Source of the DNA: Imperialibacter sp040222385
Lineage (GTDB): Bacteria; Bacteroidota; Bacteroidia; Cytophagales; Cyclobacteriaceae
DNA length: 64,000 bases
Assembly (NCBI RefSeq): GCF_040222385.1
Contig: NZ_JAVKDF010000033.1
Span: forward strand, 1-64,000
Direction of reading: 5' to 3'
Shown piece by piece: positions 26,429 to 35,665 of this stretch. The first letter of the stretch is position 1. Each line of letters opens with the position of its first letter. The translations under genes were made by a program, and so were the position numbers. The notes under the pieces are model-generated. The model searched no databases. It was not told the origin of the DNA and was given only the letters and a program-made list of their open reading frames with translations.

Positions 26429-26833
26429 TCAGTCTTCGTAGAACTCTATGGGAAGATCATCCGGATCACTGAAAAACGTAAACCTTTTGCCGGTGTGCGG
26501 ATCAACCCGAAGGTCTTGGCAATCAACGCCCCTAGATTCAAGATAGCTTTTGGCCAACTCTATATTGCTTACCTTTAAAGCCAGGTGCCTTAGGCCGCAA
26601 GCTTCAGGTCTTGAAGGCCGTTCGGGTGTGTTCGGGAAGGAAAACAGCTCTATTTGATAAACTCCGTTTATTTTTAGATCAAGCTTCCAGGAATCTCTTT
26701 CTTTTCTGTAAACCTCTCTAAGCGTTTCAAACCCCAGAATTTCGGTATAGAATCTCTTTGAGGCCGGGTAGTCAGAGCAAATAATGGCGATGTGGTGAAC
26801 CCCGGAAACAAAGAAAGGTGAATCTTTTTGCAT
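26429..26833 (-). CDS. VOC-family protein, GloA2/SMU1112c type
   Basis: The 134-residue protein is one vicinal-oxygen-chelate unit with two beta-alpha-beta-beta-beta modules. Metal-ligand positions are seen in VHHIAIIC (His near 12), IELFSF, LRHLALKV and IEFYED (C-terminal Glu). It matches the glyoxalase I-like GloA2/SMU1112c group, whose substrates are mostly unproven. I use ATG at 26833; a GTG five codons upstream is possible. A single leftward gene that directly abuts the bestrophin stop. Confidence 0.83.
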   Translation of the reverse strand: MQKDSPFFVSGVHHIAIICSDYPASKRFYTEILGFETLREVYRKERDSWKLDLKINGVYQIELFSFPNTPERPSRPEACGLRHLALKVSNIELAKSYLESRGVDCQDLRVDPHTGKRFTFFSDPDDLPIEFYED

Positions 26834-26881
26834 AGAACAAAGATTCACCGTCCTGAAATAGAAGTCAACTTTGTCGTTGCT

Positions 26882-27355
26882 TTATTTTTTCTTGGTAAAA
26901 ATCTGAATCACACCATTGGATCCCCGCATGCCATACATCTGCTGGCCTTCAGCACCTTTGATAACATTGACAGTTTTGATGTCATTCACATCAACAGCAC
27001 TCACAGCGTCGGCATAGCTGTTGCCTATGGCTGTGTTATTGATAACATACAATGGGCTGTTGTTTCCTCCAACAGAGGACATTCCTCTCACCATTACATT
27101 TACGCTGCTGCCTCGCTGGTCAATTTGCAAACCCGGAATTCTGCGCAAGTAATCCACCAGTTGCATGCTGTTATTGTTCATCGACGAGACACTGCCGGCT
27201 TTTGTGTCAGACGAGTCGTCCATTTTGATAGATATTGTATCGCTGTCATCACTACTTTCTGTGGTGGAGGCCGTTTTGTTGGCAGCGCAAGACGAAAGAA
27301 GCACGATCACTATTGATGTGGCGATAAAGCGGTTGAAAGTAAAAAATGTTTTCAT
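26882..27355 (-). CDS. Lipoprotein consisting of a stand-alone TonB-receptor plug domain
   Basis: This 157-residue protein has a lipoprotein signal with Cys23 (LLSSCAAN), a Ser/Asp-rich linker (about 27-60) and then a complete SusC-type plug. The plug shows VDYLRRIPGLQI, VMVRGMSSVGGNNSPLYVINNTAIG, VNDIKTVNVIKGAEGQQMYGMRGSNGVIQIFTKKK, and ends there with no beta-barrel. The frame is intact and the stop is natural, so it is not an obvious remnant. Such plug lipoproteins occur elsewhere in Bacteroidota but their role is unclear. It is transcribed divergently from a full TonB receptor. Confidence 0.82.
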   Translation of the reverse strand: MKTFFTFNRFIATSIVIVLLSSCAANKTASTTESSDDSDTISIKMDDSSDTKAGSVSSMNNNSMQLVDYLRRIPGLQIDQRGSSVNVMVRGMSSVGGNNSPLYVINNTAIGNSYADAVSAVDVNDIKTVNVIKGAEGQQMYGMRGSNGVIQIFTKKK

Positions 27356-27471
27356 AGGTATGATACGTTTTATGGTGGTAAGCTATTTTCAATGAAATTA
27401 CGAAAAATGGCCGTCAATGAGCTGGCGAAAAACAATTTTTGACAATTAAAAAGCCTCGTCTGTATAAATTA

Positions 27472-27504
27472 TTGAGTAATGTGGACTTCAAGTGATTACT
27501 TTTG
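27472..27504 (+). promoter_or_regulatory. Bacteroidota-type promoter of the TonB receptor gene
   Basis: TACTTTTG at 27497-27504 matches the -7 consensus TAnnTTTG exactly. TTG at 27472-27474 can serve as the -33 element with a 22-base spacer. The start codon lies 45 bases downstream. Confidence 0.5.
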
Positions 27505-27549
27505 AACGAAACCTCTTACAAACAGTAGATAAATTTAAAACTGATAAAA

Positions 27550-29805
27550 GTGAAACAACTATATCTGGCTTTTCTCTTACTTCCGGGAGTAGTATGTGCT
27601 CGTCAACAGGTACAGGAGTCGACGGTTTTTGTGATAGACGCTGAAACTAACCTGCCGATAGAGGGAGCTGTAGTGACTCTGAAGTCTGGCCAGGCGGTCG
27701 CAGCACAAAATGGTGAGGCTGTACTCACAACTGAACTACCTGTGGAAGTGCTGCTTTCCCATGTCAGTTATATATCCACTAAAATGGTGATAAGCAAGGC
27801 AGGCCAAACGGTCTACATGCAGCCGTTGGAAAAGATGCTGCAAGCTGTAGAAGTAACAGGCTTTGATTTTGAAAGGGAGCTGATCGATCAGGCAGCGCCA
27901 ATAGCCTACTTACAGCCTGCCGATCTGGCCAAATTCAACGAAACCTCCCTTGTGCCTTCGCTCAACACCCTACCGGGTGTGCGGATGGAAGAGCGGGCAC
28001 CGTCAAGTTACCGGATTTCCATAAGGGGGAGCTCCATCAGGTCACCTTTCGGGGTGAGAAATGTGAAAGTATACTGGAACGACCTGCCTTTTACAGAGGC
28101 CAACGGAACCACGCCACTGAACATCTTAGACTTGTCGAACACAGAACGAGTAGAGGTGCTAAAAGGGCCTTCGGGAAGTGTGTATGGCGCTGGAACAGGT
28201 GGGACGCTTTTGCTTAGCAGTGCTAATCCGAGAGACATCAAAGGCAATGGCCTGACCTGGCAAAGCATGGCTGGCAGCTACGGCCTGTGGAAGCACCAGT
28301 TTTCCGGAACCGCTCGCCGTGATAAGAGCCTGATAGAGGTAAAAGGTGTTTCTCTTAAGTCGGACGGGTACCGGGAGCAGTCTTTTACCGACAGAAAAGT
28401 GGCACAGGTGTCGGCGCATTTGTTCCCGTCGGCCAACCACACAGTTTCCGTTCATTCATTTTTCAGCGACCTTAATTACGGCATTCCGGGTGGCCTTACG
28501 CTGGATCAACTCAACGAAGACAGACGCCAGGCCAGACCGGGCAGTGTGGACAGGAACGCATCTATTGACCAGAAGTCAGTTTATGTGGGAGTGGTGAATG
28601 ACATTGTCATTTCCGACAATTTTGAAAATAAAACGAGCCTACTTTATTCCTATGTCGATTTCCAGAATCCATTCAACCTCGACTATAAAAGGGAATTTAA
28701 CTCAGGACTGGGAGGCAGGACGAAATTTGTCTGGCACAAGAGTGCAGGCGAAGCACAGGCCCACTTGTCGTTTGGTGGCGAGTGGCAGCAGGGGTGGAGC
28801 AACGCTTACAACTTTGGCAACGTGATGGGGAAGGCCGACACACTGCGCTTTCACGACGACTTGTTGATCAAACAATACTTTGCCTTTGCCCAGCTGGATG
28901 TAGACCTGCCAGGCGAATGGGTGGTGACAGGTGGCTTGAGCAGAAACTACCAGGTATTTGATATTGACAGAGATCAGTCGAAAGTTGGCCCTGCGTTTAC
29001 CTACAGCAACTCGTTTGACCCGATTTGGGTGCCCAGGCTGGCAGTACTTAAAAAGCTATCTGATCGCCAGTCAATCTACGCTTCTTTGAGTAACGGTTTT
29101 TCGCCGCCGACTATCGACGAGGTCCGAACGAACGAAGGGAGTATTAACAAGAATTTGACAGCCGAAAAAGGTACTAACTATGAACTGGGCTACCGTGCAT
29201 CGATTATTGCCGACAGATGGTTTGTGGATGCTACTGCTTTCTATTTTAAGCTCAAAGGAACCATCGTGACCCGTACAAATCAGGACGGAGTGGTGCTGTT
29301 TGACAATGCCGGGAATACCAACCAAAAAGGTATAGAGTTGAAGGTGAATGGCGTTTTGTCAGAAAATCCGACGGCATTTATAGCCTCCTCCAAGCTTCAG
29401 GTGGCCTACACAGGCTATCATTTTCGATTTGAAGATTATCAAAAAGGAGAAGACGACTTCTCAGGCAACAAGCTGACCGGCGTGGCACCAAATACGATGG
29501 CCACAGTATTGGATATTGCTTTTAAGGGCAACTTCTATTCGAATATAAGCTGGTTTTGGAGCGATAAAATACCGCTGAGGGACGATAACACCGTTTACGC
29601 CGATGCTTACAGCAATGTAACTTGCCGAGTGGGTTGGAAGAAGCAACTCGCTTCAGGCAAATGGAGTCTGGAATTGTTTGCAGGGGTGGACAACCTGTTG
29701 GATCAGGAGTTTAGCTGGGGAAATGATCTCAACGCTTTTGGAGGAAGGAATTACCAGCCAGCACCAGTCAGAAATTACTATGGTGGATTGAAGATTCATT
29801 TGTAG
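27550..29805 (+). CDS. TonB-dependent receptor
   Basis: This 751-residue outer-membrane receptor starts with GTG, has a signal peptide (1-17) and a short CarboxypepD_reg-like domain (about 24-95). The plug (about 115-225) contains RMEERAPSSYRISIRGSSIRSPFGVRNVKVYWNDLPFTEANGTTPLNILDL and the barrel runs to the end (final strand YYGGLKIHL). The plug and barrel motifs match siderophore or metal-complex receptors (FecA/FhuE-like) more than SusC. It lacks a SusD partner. A plug-only lipoprotein lies divergently upstream. A good terminator follows. Confidence 0.88.
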   Translation: MKQLYLAFLLLPGVVCARQQVQESTVFVIDAETNLPIEGAVVTLKSGQAVAAQNGEAVLTTELPVEVLLSHVSYISTKMVISKAGQTVYMQPLEKMLQAVEVTGFDFERELIDQAAPIAYLQPADLAKFNETSLVPSLNTLPGVRMEERAPSSYRISIRGSSIRSPFGVRNVKVYWNDLPFTEANGTTPLNILDLSNTERVEVLKGPSGSVYGAGTGGTLLLSSANPRDIKGNGLTWQSMAGSYGLWKHQFSGTARRDKSLIEVKGVSLKSDGYREQSFTDRKVAQVSAHLFPSANHTVSVHSFFSDLNYGIPGGLTLDQLNEDRRQARPGSVDRNASIDQKSVYVGVVNDIVISDNFENKTSLLYSYVDFQNPFNLDYKREFNSGLGGRTKFVWHKSAGEAQAHLSFGGEWQQGWSNAYNFGNVMGKADTLRFHDDLLIKQYFAFAQLDVDLPGEWVVTGGLSRNYQVFDIDRDQSKVGPAFTYSNSFDPIWVPRLAVLKKLSDRQSIYASLSNGFSPPTIDEVRTNEGSINKNLTAEKGTNYELGYRASIIADRWFVDATAFYFKLKGTIVTRTNQDGVVLFDNAGNTNQKGIELKVNGVLSENPTAFIASSKLQVAYTGYHFRFEDYQKGEDDFSGNKLTGVAPNTMATVLDIAFKGNFYSNISWFWSDKIPLRDDNTVYADAYSNVTCRVGWKKQLASGKWSLELFAGVDNLLDQEFSWGNDLNAFGGRNYQPAPVRNYYGGLKIHL

Positions 29806-29813
29806 GCAAAAAG

Positions 29814-29858
29814 AAAAGGGTGGAAATCGACCAGTGCTTTGTCAATTCCACCCCTTTT
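29814..29858. terminator. Bidirectional intrinsic terminator
   Basis: The arms aaaagggtggaat (29814-29827 region) and attccaccccttt (29845-29858) pair with a single bulged C around a loop of about 18 bases. T-tract and A-tract flank both sides. It lies between the convergent TonB receptor and the beta-barrel gene and can serve both. Confidence 0.75.
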
Positions 29859-29881
29859 GGTTCCTAAAATCGTTTCTTCCT

Positions 29882-30505
29882 CTATAAGAAAGAGAATCCC
29901 AATGCTACCACCCACATGCTTTGACGCTGGTCGGTGTTGTAGCCGCCAACTGCATCGCCAAGTTTGCTGAGACTGCCCTCATACTTTACGTCAAGTATAA
30001 GAGGGCCAAGATCAAGACCAGCACCAGCCTGGAAGCCAACGGTGGCGTTGCTGTAGTTATTTTTCACGTCAGTCGTAATGTCACCTACTTTTGATTCAGC
30101 TTTTAGCAGGTAGCTAAACGACGGGCCAACGTTGACACGAACAATTTTGGCAAACTTCTTTCCAAACATGATTGGTACATCCAATTTTTTAAAGGAAAGC
30201 TCTCTTGTTTCGTCCAAAGATGCAGAAACGTCTTTCACATGTATTTCGCCACCTGTTGCAGAAAACAGGAGTTCTGGCTGCAGATAAAAGCCTGCTATAC
30301 CCAGCCGGGCAAATGCGCCACCCTGGAAGCCTATTTTGGCATCGCCGCTTTCAAATTGAGCACCCAATGATGCTCCGGTTGATTCCTTGTCCACTTTTAT
30401 GGACGATGAAGTAAGCCCTATTCTTGGCCCAATCTTAATGTCTTGCGCATTGGCGGATGCCGCCATGGCAACAATAGCTAGTAGGAAAAGTGTCTTTTTG
30501 ATCAT
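29882..30505 (-). CDS. PorT-family outer-membrane beta-barrel protein
   Basis: The 207-residue protein has a signal peptide (MIKKTLFLLA... cut after ANA near 20) and eight or so amphipathic strands ending in Phe/Leu (VVALGFSFL). It matches the small outer-membrane beta-barrel proteins with PorT/OMP_b-brl_2 domains found throughout Bacteroidota. No enzyme motif is visible. I use the ATG at 30505; earlier in-frame codons would put 25 residues before the signal peptide. It follows the LpxR-like gene by 52 bases on the same strand. Confidence 0.82.
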   Translation of the reverse strand: MIKKTLFLLAIVAMAASANAQDIKIGPRIGLTSSSIKVDKESTGASLGAQFESGDAKIGFQGGAFARLGIAGFYLQPELLFSATGGEIHVKDVSASLDETRELSFKKLDVPIMFGKKFAKIVRVNVGPSFSYLLKAESKVGDITTDVKNNYSNATVGFQAGAGLDLGPLILDVKYEGSLSKLGDAVGGYNTDQRQSMWVVALGFSFL

Positions 30506-30557
30506 TTTCGTAAATTTTTTGTCCTGAATGCAAATAACGACAAAAGCAGCTGCATTA

Positions 30558-31514
30558 TTAGAAGCGGAAGAATAAATCAAGCGTGATGTATTGATGGAAC
30601 GTCGCTTCGGGGGTTTCTTTTGATGTCACATTGTGGGCCATCAAGAGATCGAATGTATTGAAAGCCATCCCTAGTCCGACCTGGTGGTGGACAAGAAGAG
30701 GTTCCAGGGTTTCGGTATATTGGCTTGGCTGGCCTATAAAATTGCCTTCCACGGTAGCATCGTAAAATCTGTATCGAAAGCTTTCTTTTATGAAGATGAA
30801 AAACTCTTCCATCCCTTGACGACGATTTGCCGAATTGCTCAATCTATTGCCTCCCCAAACCGACTCCTTTACTGGCTTCAGCTCCCCAATTCGGAGGGCA
30901 ACGCCCTGGATAGATTGGGTAAGGACGGTGCCCAGTCTGTTGGTTGTTTCCCAGTATATCTCGGCGTTTTCATGGTGTACGAGTCGCTGGAGATAGTACA
31001 ACGAAGCGTGAAGCGACGGTGAGTTATTGATTTGATGATTCCAACCCCTTGGTTTTCTGAAGCCGAGCACGTCGTGCCACCATGACTGCAACGGTTGGAC
31101 TTTGGTGGCTGGTCCTACCATGCCCAGGTCCGCTGATAGCCTGAGTACAGATTTTTTTCCTGTGCCCTGCCATCCGGTTTGAAGGTAGATCCAACCAGCA
31201 TAGGGCCTGTCAAATTGATCGGGATTCGTCCATTTGGGGTTATAGGGAGTGAAAAATACATGAGCAAACTGGTAGTAGAAGTGCTCCCGGGAGGTACTGT
31301 CCTTTTTAAATAACCTGGCGGCTAATGCTGACCTTCGGTTCGCTTTTCGTTTGAGCGTGGCAAATATTCCGGAACTATAGTACCTGTCTACAGCAGAAAA
31401 CAGGAACGCATCGTTGTCAATGGTGAGGTTTACCTCGCTTCTGAGCGACTGTGATTGGGCTTTGGTGAGCAGGCAAACAAAGCCAATGAGCAGCAGACAT
31501 ATTCGGGTTTTCAT
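30558..31514 (-). CDS. LpxR-like lipid A 3'-O-deacylase (DUF2219)
   Basis: The 318-residue outer-membrane protein has a signal peptide (1-20). It carries the DUF2219/LpxR hallmarks: TIDND (31-35) followed by DRYYSSG, DRPYAGW (102-108), and GMVGPA with Q143 and His147 in a segment continuing to P155xGW. In LpxR the Asn-Asp pair and the His form the active site that removes the 3'-acyloxyacyl chain of lipid A with Ca2+. The key residues appear to be conserved here, so it may remodel lipid A. It is followed on the same strand by a PorT-like barrel gene. Confidence 0.82.
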   Translation of the reverse strand: MKTRICLLLIGFVCLLTKAQSQSLRSEVNLTIDNDAFLFSAVDRYYSSGIFATLKRKANRRSALAARLFKKDSTSREHFYYQFAHVFFTPYNPKWTNPDQFDRPYAGWIYLQTGWQGTGKKSVLRLSADLGMVGPATKVQPLQSWWHDVLGFRKPRGWNHQINNSPSLHASLYYLQRLVHHENAEIYWETTNRLGTVLTQSIQGVALRIGELKPVKESVWGGNRLSNSANRRQGMEEFFIFIKESFRYRFYDATVEGNFIGQPSQYTETLEPLLVHHQVGLGMAFNTFDLLMAHNVTSKETPEATFHQYITLDLFFRF

Positions 31515-31601
31515 TGGTGGCTAATATAGCCATTGCCAAACATGAAACCAGAAACCTCTTATTACCAAATGAAAAGTCGATTTTATTAAGGATATTACAC
31601 T

Positions 31602-32591
31602 ATGCGACTTGATAGATATTTGCGAGTAATGTTGTTACTGCATACTACGCTCACCGGTTGTTCATCAGCAAGTGATCAACAAACTGAGGGTGAAAAAACA
31701 GCAGTTGTTCTGAGAATAGCCTTCAACGTGCTTGTCGATGAACCCAACGATAACTATGAGGTATTTACCATGGACCTCAATGGAGAAAATAGGGTGAACG
31801 TAACAAATCAACCTGGAGTTGAATGGACTTACGACGCCTGGGGCGACCGGCTTTTTTACATTTCTGATAAGGACACGACGCACCGCTATTATTTCTTATA
31901 TGAAACCGACGCCTATGGTAAAAACCATCGAAAAATTACTGATTATAGACTAAAGGATAGCTGGATGAGCACCAGAAACGACGGGAAAGAAATTATCATC
32001 AACCCCAGAGTAGAAGGAGATAGTGCTTTCTATATATTAAGTACTCAAACAGGCGAGCTCATTAGTAAAATTTACACCGATAAACGCTCTTACAATGACC
32101 CCTGTTTCTCGCCTGACGGCGGCCGTGTTGTATTTAGAGGAGCAGATATGGCCTTTAAAAAAGACAATGGTTATGTCGACGAACTATATATCATCAATGT
32201 AGACGGAAGCGGAGTTCGGCAGCTGACTCATTATCCACCCGACGATACACTGTCGATGTGGTACCAATACAACGCAGCGCCACCTATATGGGAGCCCAAC
32301 AGGGATATTATTACCTACGCCTCTGTGCAAAAAGGTAATAGCAGCATTTTTGAAATCAAACCTGACGGAACGAACCAGAGGAAAATTACTCCAGACAGTT
32401 TACATGCTACCTGGCATAGTTGGTCACCCGACGGCAGGTGGCTGGTTTTTGACGGGTATATCAGGACAGACACAATAGTGAACTATGATATTTTCCTAAT
32501 GAACTACGACGAGAAAACAATTGAAAGACTAACATTCGATACGCTGTATCAGCAGGCGCCGGTGTTTGTGGAAACAGGAGTGAACGAATAA
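31602..32591 (+). CDS. TolB-like beta-propeller lipoprotein
   Basis: This 329-residue protein has a lipoprotein signal (Cys20 in TLTGCSSA) and a six-bladed propeller of PD40/WD40-like repeats. Each has the CFSPDGGRVVF or SWSPDGRWLVF type motif and the NxxGxNxxxLT loops (NVDGSGVRQLTHYP). It resembles TolB-like propellers but lacks the TolB N-terminal domain. It probably binds a protein or glycan partner on the periplasmic or outer face. It precedes bioF by 49 bases but has no functional link to biotin. Confidence 0.82.
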   Translation: MRLDRYLRVMLLLHTTLTGCSSASDQQTEGEKTAVVLRIAFNVLVDEPNDNYEVFTMDLNGENRVNVTNQPGVEWTYDAWGDRLFYISDKDTTHRYYFLYETDAYGKNHRKITDYRLKDSWMSTRNDGKEIIINPRVEGDSAFYILSTQTGELISKIYTDKRSYNDPCFSPDGGRVVFRGADMAFKKDNGYVDELYIINVDGSGVRQLTHYPPDDTLSMWYQYNAAPPIWEPNRDIITYASVQKGNSSIFEIKPDGTNQRKITPDSLHATWHSWSPDGRWLVFDGYIRTDTIVNYDIFLMNYDEKTIERLTFDTLYQQAPVFVETGVNE

Positions 32592-32607
32592 CAATTCTGT
32601 CAATCTC

Positions 32608-32638
32608 TTGCGCATGCCGCCTTTAGCATCCACTTTTG
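32608..32638 (+). promoter_or_regulatory. Candidate promoter of the biotin operon
   Basis: TTG at 32608-32610 and CACTTTTG at 32631-32638 are separated by 20 bases. The second differs from TAnnTTTG in one position. Transcription would begin almost at the bioF ATG (32641 or 32647), giving a nearly leaderless mRNA, and this supports the chosen start over TTG 32608 or ATG 32614. Confidence 0.35.
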
Positions 32639-32640
32639 TG

Positions 32641-33777
32641 ATGGCTATGAAGAGCATCACCCCTCAAATGCAGCAAAGGTTGGACGAGCGTAAGGCCAAA
32701 GGCAATTTACGTGCTCTGCCCGGCATCCATTTGCCACACGACTTTACTTCAAACGATTATCTGGGGCTGGCCAGATCAACGGAGCTTGGACAAATGATAG
32801 CCCGAAGGCTTGGAGAGCTGGGAGCTCCGGCCCACGGAGGCACAGGATCCAGGTTGCTTTCCGGCAATAGTGACTTTGCCATGGAGTTAGAGCAAAAGCT
32901 GGCCCGCATTTTTAAAGGTGAAGCTGCCCTGGTTTTTAACTCGGGCTACCAGGCCAATCTTTGTTTGATATCTGCTGTAGCACAAAAAGGCGATACCATT
33001 CTCTACGACCAGCTTTCCCATGTTTGCCTCAAGGAGGGAGCGTGGCTGAGCAAAGCGAAGACTTTTGCCTTTCTCCACAACGACCTTGCTGACCTTGAAC
33101 GAAGGCTGAAAACTGTTGAAGGAAACACTTTTGTAGTGATTGAGTCGGTGTATTCTATGGATGGAGATGTTGCCCCCTTGAAGGAGATAGCGACGCTTTG
33201 TAAAAAATATGAAGCTAGGTTAATCATAGATGAAGCGCATGGTACCGGCGTTTTTGGAGAAGGTGGCAGCGGCTTGGCTTGCTCTCTTGGTTTGGAAGAA
33301 GCCTTCTTTGCCCGAGTTTACACGTTTGGTAAGGCGATGGGGGTTCACGGCGCAGCGGTGGTGGGCAGCCAGGTGCTGATCGATTACCTGGTGAATTTTG
33401 GCAGGCCATTCATTTATACAACTGCGATGCCGCTGCATAGTCTTGTGGCTATTGAGCAGGCCTTCGACTATTTATCGCAAAACGAGCATTTGCAGGCGCT
33501 GCTGGAGCGGAGAATAGTTTCTTTTGTGCGTCAGTTTCCGGTAAGCACCAAGCTAACGAGGCTACCAAGCGACACAGCCATTCAGCCGATAGTTGTGCCC
33601 GGTAACGAGAAGGCAAAAGCCATGGCAAAAGCCTTACAGAATAATGGGATTGACGTCCGCCCGATTTTAGCACCTACGGTGAAAGAAGGAGAGGAGAGGC
33701 TGCGAATTTGTTTGCATACCTACAACACAGAAGAAGAAATAAACGCACTATGTCAGACTTTAAGCCAGCCATTTTAA
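32641..33777 (+). CDS. bioF: 8-amino-7-oxononanoate synthase-like PLP enzyme
   Basis: This 378-residue alpha-oxoamine synthase condenses pimeloyl-thioester with L-alanine to make 8-amino-7-oxononanoate, the first ring-forming step of biotin synthesis. It shows HGGTGSRLLSG (65-75), DEAHGTG (197-203) and the PLP lysine K231 in TFGKAMGVHG. It is full length for BioF. Its gene is directly followed by bioD and bioA (overlaps of 28 and 4 bases), so the assignment is firm by context. I use ATG 32641; ATG 32647 is equally possible. Confidence 0.93.
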   Translation: MAMKSITPQMQQRLDERKAKGNLRALPGIHLPHDFTSNDYLGLARSTELGQMIARRLGELGAPAHGGTGSRLLSGNSDFAMELEQKLARIFKGEAALVFNSGYQANLCLISAVAQKGDTILYDQLSHVCLKEGAWLSKAKTFAFLHNDLADLERRLKTVEGNTFVVIESVYSMDGDVAPLKEIATLCKKYEARLIIDEAHGTGVFGEGGSGLACSLGLEEAFFARVYTFGKAMGVHGAAVVGSQVLIDYLVNFGRPFIYTTAMPLHSLVAIEQAFDYLSQNEHLQALLERRIVSFVRQFPVSTKLTRLPSDTAIQPIVVPGNEKAKAMAKALQNNGIDVRPILAPTVKEGEERLRICLHTYNTEEEINALCQTLSQPF

Positions 33778-34385
33778 GCAGGTATTTTGTGACGGCTATC
33801 GGTACCGATAGCGGAAAAACGCTGGTGAGTGCCATTGTTTGTGAAGCGCTTCACGCCGACTACTGGAAGCCGATTCAGGCCGGACTACCCAGGGACACTG
33901 ATACGGTACAGTCGCTGGTGAGCAATGAAAAGACACAATTCCATCCAGAGGCATACCTGCTGAACACACCAGCTTCACCCCATGCGGCGGCCAAAGCGGA
34001 TGGCGTGGAAATTAGCCTGACAAAAGTTAAGCTCCCCAAAACTGACAACTGCCTGATCATCGAGGGAGCCGGAGGTCTTATGGTGCCTCTCAATGATTAC
34101 GATTTTATAGGCGATTTGATTATCGAGTTAAAAGCAGAGGTTATCCTTGTCGCCAACCTTTATTTGGGAAGCATCAATCACACCTTGCTATCAGCAGAAT
34201 ACCTCAAGGCTCACAAGGTACCCGTAGCGGGTATTATTTTCAATGGCCCCACTAATCCTGAGAGTGAGCACATCATTAAAGCTAAAACAGGATGGCCAGT
34301 GCTACTTCATATCCATCAGGAAGAGGAAATAGACACGGAGGTGGTGAAGAAGTATGCAGCACAATTGAATAAGAACTGGAAATGA
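33750..34385 (+). CDS. bioD: Dethiobiotin synthetase
   Basis: The 211-residue enzyme closes the ureido ring of dethiobiotin from 7,8-diaminopelargonate, CO2 and ATP. It has the modified P-loop GTDSGKT (18-24) and the EGAGGLMVPL segment near 104-113 that binds the substrate and ATP. The ATG lies inside the bioF gene (28-base overlap), and its stop overlaps the bioA start (ATGA). Codons before 33750 would lack family sequence. Confidence 0.94.
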   Translation: MSDFKPAILSRYFVTAIGTDSGKTLVSAIVCEALHADYWKPIQAGLPRDTDTVQSLVSNEKTQFHPEAYLLNTPASPHAAAKADGVEISLTKVKLPKTDNCLIIEGAGGLMVPLNDYDFIGDLIIELKAEVILVANLYLGSINHTLLSAEYLKAHKVPVAGIIFNGPTNPESEHIIKAKTGWPVLLHIHQEEEIDTEVVKKYAAQLNKNWK

Positions 34386-35665
34386 GTAAATCGCTTCAGG
34401 AAATAGACAAATCCCTCATTTGGCACCCCTTCACGCCGCTGGAGGGAGCTATTGCACCACTTGTTGTTACGAAAGGGGAGGGCGCCTACCTGTACACCGA
34501 AGATGGCCGAAAAATCCTTGATGCTGTGTCGTCGTGGTGGGTAAACATCCATGGCCATGCACAGCCAGATATAGCCCAGGCCATAGCCGACCAGGCCATG
34601 AAGCTGGAGCAGGTGATCTTTGCCGGTTTCACACACGAACCTGCCGTTCGAGTGGCTGAAAGCCTTCTTTCCCTATTACCCGACAAGTTTTCTAAGGTTT
34701 TCTATTCTGACGACGGCAGCACGTCGGTAGAAGTGGCTATTAAGCTGGCACTTCAATACTGGCATAACCTGGGTACACCTAAGAAGCGACTAGTCGCCGT
34801 AGAAGGCGCTTACCATGGTGACACCTTTGGGGCCATGGCAGTGGGAGACAGAGGAGGGTTTACAGCCCCGTTTGGTTCCCTTCTGTTTGATGTCGACTTT
34901 ATTCCGTTTCCGACTGAACAGAATAAGCTTCAGGTGTTTGAACGTCTGAATGAGCTTACCGCTACAGGCGAGGTCGCCGCCTTTATTTTTGAGCCCCTGG
35001 TGCAGGGGGCCGGAGGCATGAATATGTATTCTCCCGCAATTTTGAATGAGCTAATGTCCATTGCTCAGCGCAACAAAGTGATCTGTATTGCAGATGAGGT
35101 GATGACGGGATTTGGCCGGACTGGCACTATCTTCGCTACCGATCAAACCACCCATAAGCCCGACCTGATGTGCATGTCGAAAGGCATCACTGGCGGCTTT
35201 CTGCCGTTGGGCGTCACTGCAGTGGCTGATTTTATCGTTGAAGCCTTTGCGACCTCCGAGCTTTCGAAGACCTTCTTTCATGGGCATTCTTTCACCGCCA
35301 ATCCGCTGGCCTGTGCCGCTGCCATAGCCAGCATGAAGCTATTGCTGGATGAGTCGTGTCATAGGCAGCGTGAAATGATTGAAAGAAGTCATCGGGCTTT
35401 TACCGAAAGGATCAGCAGCAATTTGAGAGTGAAAAATGTAAGAGTTACAGGAACAATTCTGGCGCTTGATATCAATACCGGTGATACGTCCTATTTCAAT
35501 AATATACGTACCAAAGTGATGCCCTTTTTTCTGGAAAGAAACATTTTGCTAAGACCGCTGGGGAATGTGATTTATGTATTGCCACCATATGTGGTAAAGG
35601 AAGATGAGTTGGCAAAAGTGTATGAAGCTATTGAGGAGTTTTTATTACAAACTGACCCAGCTTAA
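34382..35665 (+). CDS. bioA: Adenosylmethionine-8-amino-7-oxononanoate aminotransferase
   Basis: The 427-residue class III aminotransferase moves an amino group from S-adenosylmethionine to 8-amino-7-oxononanoate. It has LIWHPFTPL near the start (typical of BioA), VSSWWVNIHGH (49-59), DEVMTGFGRTG (238-248) and the PLP lysine K267 in MSKGITGG. It is the last gene of the bioFDA operon. Its TAA shares bases with the stop of the convergent small membrane-protein gene. bioB and a bioC/bioH pair are not in this window. Confidence 0.95.
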   Translation: MSKSLQEIDKSLIWHPFTPLEGAIAPLVVTKGEGAYLYTEDGRKILDAVSSWWVNIHGHAQPDIAQAIADQAMKLEQVIFAGFTHEPAVRVAESLLSLLPDKFSKVFYSDDGSTSVEVAIKLALQYWHNLGTPKKRLVAVEGAYHGDTFGAMAVGDRGGFTAPFGSLLFDVDFIPFPTEQNKLQVFERLNELTATGEVAAFIFEPLVQGAGGMNMYSPAILNELMSIAQRNKVICIADEVMTGFGRTGTIFATDQTTHKPDLMCMSKGITGGFLPLGVTAVADFIVEAFATSELSKTFFHGHSFTANPLACAAAIASMKLLLDESCHRQREMIERSHRAFTERISSNLRVKNVRVTGTILALDINTGDTSYFNNIRTKVMPFFLERNILLRPLGNVIYVLPPYVVKEDELAKVYEAIEEFLLQTDPA

